This document shows, piece by piece, positions 32,004 through 35,361 of a stretch of 35,361 nucleotides of DNA. This DNA is from Myxococcota bacterium (lineage in GTDB: Bacteria > Myxococcota > Kuafuiibacteriia > Kuafuiibacteriales > Kuafuiibacteriaceae), in assembly GCA_028289325.1 (NCBI GenBank), contig JANQQN010000041.1, positions 1-35,361 on the forward strand. Direction: 5' to 3'. The notes beneath the pieces are model-generated. The model made no database searches, was not told the DNA's origin, and worked only from the letters and a program-made list of their open reading frames with translations. The number at the start of each line of letters is the position of its first letter. Position 1 is the first letter of the stretch. Position numbers and translations under genes: made by a program.

Positions 32004-32087
32004 ACCGGCCCTGGCTCCCCGGTTGAACTCCGGCCCGGAGCGGTGTTGGCGGTCGCACTGCGGCCCCGTGGTGCGATAAGGTTGGCC

Positions 32088-33404
32088 ATGCCCCTCCCGG
32101 TTGTATCGCCCCGCGGTATTCCGATCGAAGACGGGCCGAAGTTCGGCGGATCCGCGCCGGTGTGGGCACCGCCGGTCGGCCCCGCGCGCCCTCGAGATCT
32201 ATGCACGGATTGCGGCATCTCCCGGTCGAGCGACCCGGGCCGGTGTGGCGCGGCCTGCCAGTTCATCCATCCTCGCTACGAAGTCCTGGAGACCGCCGTC
32301 CACGGGCGTCCCCGAGATGCGGATCGCCCCGATGAACTGCATTTCGGGCCCCACCGACGGATGCTTCGCGCCCGCCTCGCGTCGCCGCTGCCCGGCGCGC
32401 AGTGGACGGGCATCACCACCCGGCTCGGGGCCCGGCTGCTGCAGGCGAAGGCCGTCGACGCGGTGCTCGCGGTGGCCCCCGACCCCGACGACAAGTGGCG
32501 TCCCCGGCCGGTGTTGGTGACCGAGCCGGAGGGCATGGTGGAATGTCGCGGGATGCGGATGGGTTATGCGCCCCTTCTGTCGCTACTGGAGCCGGCGCGA
32601 CAGCAAGGTTGGCGCCGGCTGGCGGTCATCGGCATTCCGTGTCAGATCCACGCCCTGCGCGCCCTCGAAGCCGAGCTGGGGCTCGACGCCCTATACGTGA
32701 TCGGGACCCCGTGTTCGGACAACACGACGACCGCGCGCTTTCACGAGTTCTTGCGCCTGCTGTCGGACCGGCCGGAGGAGATCGACTATCTGGAGTTTCG
32801 CGCCGACTACCGGGTCGAGCTTCGTTTCTCGGACGGACGGCAACAGGAGATCCCATTCTTGAATCTGCCCATCTCGCAGCTGCCACCGGACTTCTTCCCT
32901 CTCACGTGCCGCACCTGCGTCGATTACACCAACGTGCTCGCCGATCTCACCGTGGGGTACATGGGCGGGCAGGGCCAGCAATGGCTGATCGTTCGAAACG
33001 ATCGCGGTGAATCGCTCCTGGAGCTGCTCGGCGACGAGTTGGTGGCCGAGACCGTCGGCAGCGGAGGCCAGCGCAAGGCCCACGTAAAGGGCTTCCTCAA
33101 GAACCTCGAGCGGGCGGGGGATGGCTTGCCCCTGCGGCGCGCGCCCCGCTGGGTGCGGCCCCTGATGTCGTGGTTGATGCCCAAGATCGGTCCTCGAGGC
33201 CTGGAGTTCGCGCGGGCCCGGGTGGAGATGAAGGCCCTGGAGACGGTGACCCACCTTCGGCGGTCCCGGCCTCGCCGGCTGCGCCGGATGGTGCCGGACC
33301 ACGTGTGGCGGCTGGTCGCCGACTATGGTCTTACGCCGGCTGCGGAGGAACGAGCCGAACGTCGCGGACGCGCCAAAGATAGAGCAGCATCAGGTGGGTC
33401 ATGA
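32088..33404 (+). CDS. FrhB/BciB-HCAR-like flavin Fe-S oxidoreductase
   Basis: 438 residues. Cysteines C39, C42, C53 and C57 (DLCTDCGISRS, then GRCGAACQFIHP) form the N-terminal Fe-S motif. WTGITTRLGARLLQAKAVDA, the Asp-rich DPDDKWRPRPVL, IGIPCQIHALRAL, VIGTPCSDNTTTARFHEFL and PLTCRTCVDYTNVLADLTVG, followed by YMGG, match the F420-hydrogenase beta-subunit family. The order and wording are closest to the plant/cyanobacterial 7-hydroxymethyl-chlorophyll a reductase and BciB divinyl reductase branch. No photosynthesis gene is near, so a different reductase role is likely. The ATG at 32088 starts at the family-typical N-terminus. The 3' end overlaps the convergent CREST gene by 74 bp. Confidence 0.85.
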   Translation: MPLPVVSPRGIPIEDGPKFGGSAPVWAPPVGPARPRDLCTDCGISRSSDPGRCGAACQFIHPRYEVLETAVHGRPRDADRPDELHFGPHRRMLRARLASPLPGAQWTGITTRLGARLLQAKAVDAVLAVAPDPDDKWRPRPVLVTEPEGMVECRGMRMGYAPLLSLLEPARQQGWRRLAVIGIPCQIHALRALEAELGLDALYVIGTPCSDNTTTARFHEFLRLLSDRPEEIDYLEFRADYRVELRFSDGRQQEIPFLNLPISQLPPDFFPLTCRTCVDYTNVLADLTVGYMGGQGQQWLIVRNDRGESLLELLGDELVAETVGSGGQRKAHVKGFLKNLERAGDGLPLRRAPRWVRPLMSWLMPKIGPRGLEFARARVEMKALETVTHLRRSRPRRLRRMVPDHVWRLVADYGLTPAAEERAERRGRAKDRAASGGS

Positions 33405-34017
33405 CCGCGCCGAAGGTGTGCCAGAGAAAGTGCGTGCCCATGGGGAGTAGCCATGAGCGGTCCACGGCTCGAAAGAACATGCCCGCCGCGAAACAGGCGA
33501 TGGCCAAAAAGACCAACTTTGCGTCTCGATACCGGGTTCGAACCACGAACAGCACCATGGGGACGATCACGAACACGCCGAGCATCCCGTAGCCGACCAC
33601 CGGCCCTCGGAAGCCATCGGGCAGGACGGTACGGATGAGCCGAACCAGCCCGATGATCCCGACCAACCCGCCGAAGGTATACACCGGCGCCATCCACGCC
33701 GACCGCGACATCCGACCCACGAACCAATACACCGTGCTGATCGCCAGGATGAGGATGGGCAAGACGTCGAGAAGCAAGAAGACCGAATGGGTACGCAGGG
33801 CGTGGTACAGGGTCCCGCCGATGCCCCCGACGGCGAGGACCAGCGCGGCGTAGATCAGAAAGGGCTGTCGATGGCCTCTGACCTTGGTCAGCCAGTAGAC
33901 GGCAACGGCGATGAACAGCGCCGCGCTGGCGGCGTTGTACGGCTCGACCAGCCAGTCGTTCGGATTGAGACGAGCGTGGAGCAAGGTCTCGGTGTAGATG
34001 GGCCCAACGTTCGGCAC
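33331..34017 (-). CDS. CREST-superfamily (alkaline ceramidase-like) membrane hydrolase
   Basis: 228 residues from a GTG at 34017, with about seven membrane helices. Motifs of the family stand in order: VEPYNAASAALFI near the N-terminus, GGTLYHALRTHSVFLLLDVL (His and Asp, about 78-97), and the C-terminal HFLWHTFGAVMTHL (His pair, about 197-210). Those His/Asp residues coordinate zinc in ceramidases and adiponectin receptors. The N-terminal 'EP-N' is also conserved. The bacterial substrate is unknown; a lipid amide is plausible. The gene end lies inside the convergent FrhB-like gene. Confidence 0.72.
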   Translation of the reverse strand: MPNVGPIYTETLLHARLNPNDWLVEPYNAASAALFIAVAVYWLTKVRGHRQPFLIYAALVLAVGGIGGTLYHALRTHSVFLLLDVLPILILAISTVYWFVGRMSRSAWMAPVYTFGGLVGIIGLVRLIRTVLPDGFRGPVVGYGMLGVFVIVPMVLFVVRTRYRDAKLVFLAIACFAAGMFFRAVDRSWLLPMGTHFLWHTFGAVMTHLMLLYLWRVRDVRLVPPQPA

Positions 34018-34090
34018 GGGCCCAGAATACTCTGCGGGGGGGCGCCCGCAAGCGCGGGCGGCGGGATAACCGGTCGCGTGTTCTTCGGGG

Positions 34091-35361
34091 TCAGTCTCGA
34101 CTACCGGGGGTGATCGGCAGCGACACCCTGCGACCGTCCCGCTCGACGACCACCGTGGTCGCTCGCCCGATGGTCAGGCTGTCCAGCGCCTTGACGTAGT
34201 CGTAGATGTTCTCGAGCTTTCGCCCTGCGAGCTCCACGATCACGTCTCCGCTCTTGAGCCCAGCCTTCTCCGCCGGCCCCTCGTTGCTCACGCCCGACAG
34301 CTTGACCCCCTTCACATCCGCCGATGCGTACTCGGGGATGGTGCCGAGGTACACCCGAGAGGTGCGACGGGACCCGCGATTCTTCGGCGGGGCGACCTTG
34401 ACGTACCCCGGCGCGGCGTCGGCTTTGGCGACGTCTTCGGTGATCAGGGCCAACAGGCGGGCGATCTTTGCCGCCCCCTCGTAGTTGAGGTGGTCCGCGG
34501 TGTCCCGCGGCGTGTGGTAGTCGCCGTGAACCCCGGTAAACGCGCTGACGATCGGCACCCCGCGCAGATAGAACACCGTCGCATCGGTGGGCAGATAGGC
34601 ATCGTTGACCAGCTTGAGAGGCAGGCCCACGGCGACGTTGCGGCGCTCGATCGCCTTGCGCCATCCCCCGCTGGACGCCACGCCCTGCAGGACCGCGTGT
34701 TGGCGCAGGCGCCCGATCATGTCCATGTTCAGGTACGCGGCGACCTTCGGCTGCAGCGATGGCGCTTCGCCCCCGTCGGAGGGCAGGTCGCGCAGCGCTG
34801 CTTTCACCCAGTGGGTGGAGCCGTACAGCCCGAGTTCTTCCCCTGACCATGCGGCGAACACCACGTCGCGTCGGGCCCCGTCGAGGCGGCCGTTGCGCTG
34901 GCGATCGGCGAGGGCTTGGGCGATCTCCAGCAAGCCCGCGACGCCGGATGCGTTGTCGTCGGCGCCGGGGTGAATCTGTCCTCGCTCCTCGGGTTTGGCG
35001 AGCGAGTCGCCGCCGTCACCGCGACCGAGATGGTCGACGTGGGCGCCCACGACCACCACCTGGTCGGATGGGGCGCCGCCGACCTGGAGGCGGCCGACGA
35101 CATTGCGCCCGGTCGCCGTCTCGAGGTTCAGGCTCAGGTGACCGCCGATCAGGGTCCCCGGCAGCGCGAAGCCGGCGACCGCTTTGCCGCCGTCGAGCGC
35201 GGCTTGCGCGGCCTGCAGGTCGTGGCCCGCGCGGGCAAAGATCTCGGCGCCGATCTCGTCGGAGACGCTGATGGCGGGGATGCCGGTCCCCGCGACCGCG
35301 GCATCGAAGCGCAGCGGGACGAGCCGTTGCTTCGCGGTGGCCGTGGGGCCGGTGACCACGA
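34091..35361 (-). CDS. M28 metallopeptidase with C-terminal PDZ domain (5' end beyond window)
   Basis: At least 422 residues; the frame reaches the window edge, so the true start and signal peptide are not seen. Residues 20-80 of the visible part resemble a PA (protease-associated) insert. The M28 zinc ligands and catalytic residues follow: GAHVDHLG (H107), GADDNASG (D134), SGEELGLYGS (E174/E175), NMDMIG (D213) and GDYHTPRDT (H282). A PDZ domain covers about 340-415 (VKLSGVSNEGPAEKAGLKSG, DVIVELAG). The family comprises secreted aminopeptidases; the PDZ domain suggests peptide-end recognition or membrane tethering. Confidence 0.92.
   Translation of the reverse strand, partial: VVTGPTATAKQRLVPLRFDAAVAGTGIPAISVSDEIGAEIFARAGHDLQAAQAALDGGKAVAGFALPGTLIGGHLSLNLETATGRNVVGRLQVGGAPSDQVVVVGAHVDHLGRGDGGDSLAKPEERGQIHPGADDNASGVAGLLEIAQALADRQRNGRLDGARRDVVFAAWSGEELGLYGSTHWVKAALRDLPSDGGEAPSLQPKVAAYLNMDMIGRLRQHAVLQGVASSGGWRKAIERRNVAVGLPLKLVNDAYLPTDATVFYLRGVPIVSAFTGVHGDYHTPRDTADHLNYEGAAKIARLLALITEDVAKADAAPGYVKVAPPKNRGSRRTSRVYLGTIPEYASADVKGVKLSGVSNEGPAEKAGLKSGDVIVELAGRKLENIYDYVKALDSLTIGRATTVVVERDGRRVSLPITPGSRD

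Overview
The window is a GC-rich (well above 60%) bacterial chromosome segment, densely coded, with GTG and TTG starts and many 1-14 nt overlaps between consecutive genes. Lipoprotein-type signal peptides, a TolB-like propeller lipoprotein, a rhombosortase-like protease, a fused M56/M23 sensor and a predicted selenoprotein fit a Myxococcota or other deltaproteobacteria-like Gram-negative. No rRNA or conserved housekeeping marker is present, so this placement is an inference. No tRNA, CRISPR array, insertion sequence or prophage was recognised.

Layout. 199-386: remnant of a LysR regulator. 515-2102: a secreted metallo-beta-lactamase-fold lipoprotein divergent from a TetR regulator, with a near-perfect inverted repeat between them. 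2093-3709: rhombosortase-like protease divergent from a PD40 propeller lipoprotein. 3823-7163: a five-gene operon joined by ATGA overlaps: ribbon-helix-helix protein, CHAD protein, ParA ATPase, CYTH enzyme and variant Nudix hydrolase. Three tandem 8-bp repeats lie just upstream. 7174-9277: outer-membrane protein and TrpB2-type tryptophan synthase. 9407-13287: M3 peptidase, and a BlaI-type repressor with an M56-M23 fusion. 13388-15547: Rhs/YD-like gene and an AGCS amino-acid symporter. 15579-16232: MsrA with an in-frame TGA at the catalytic cysteine and a hairpin immediately downstream. 16247-20374: operon of a large envelope protein, a YbjQ-like protein and a GT39-like membrane glycosyltransferase. 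20589-22803: MacB-like permease and alpha/beta hydrolase lipoprotein. 22876-24570: broken toxin-antitoxin pair, AraC regulator and a decayed SDR gene. 24613-25965: DUF2252 lipoprotein. 26017-29814: surface-polysaccharide operon (GT4, Wzx flippase, ATP-grasp). 30025-34017: TPR-like protein, beta-helix protein, small membrane protein, BciB/HCAR-like FrhB-family protein and CREST-family membrane hydrolase. 34091-end: M28 peptidase with a PDZ domain, cut by the window edge.

The strongest candidate for an undescribed system is the operon at 3823-7163. CHAD domains bind polyphosphate, CYTH enzymes act on tri- and polyphosphate, and DIPP-type Nudix enzymes can cleave polyphosphate and inositol pyrophosphates. 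A ParA ATPase with a small ribbon-helix-helix protein and tandem iterons is the usual make-up of a DNA or cargo partition cassette. Together they suggest a polyphosphate-granule positioning and turnover module. The second strong observation is the selenocysteine-type MsrA, which any annotation that treats TGA only as stop will truncate or miss.
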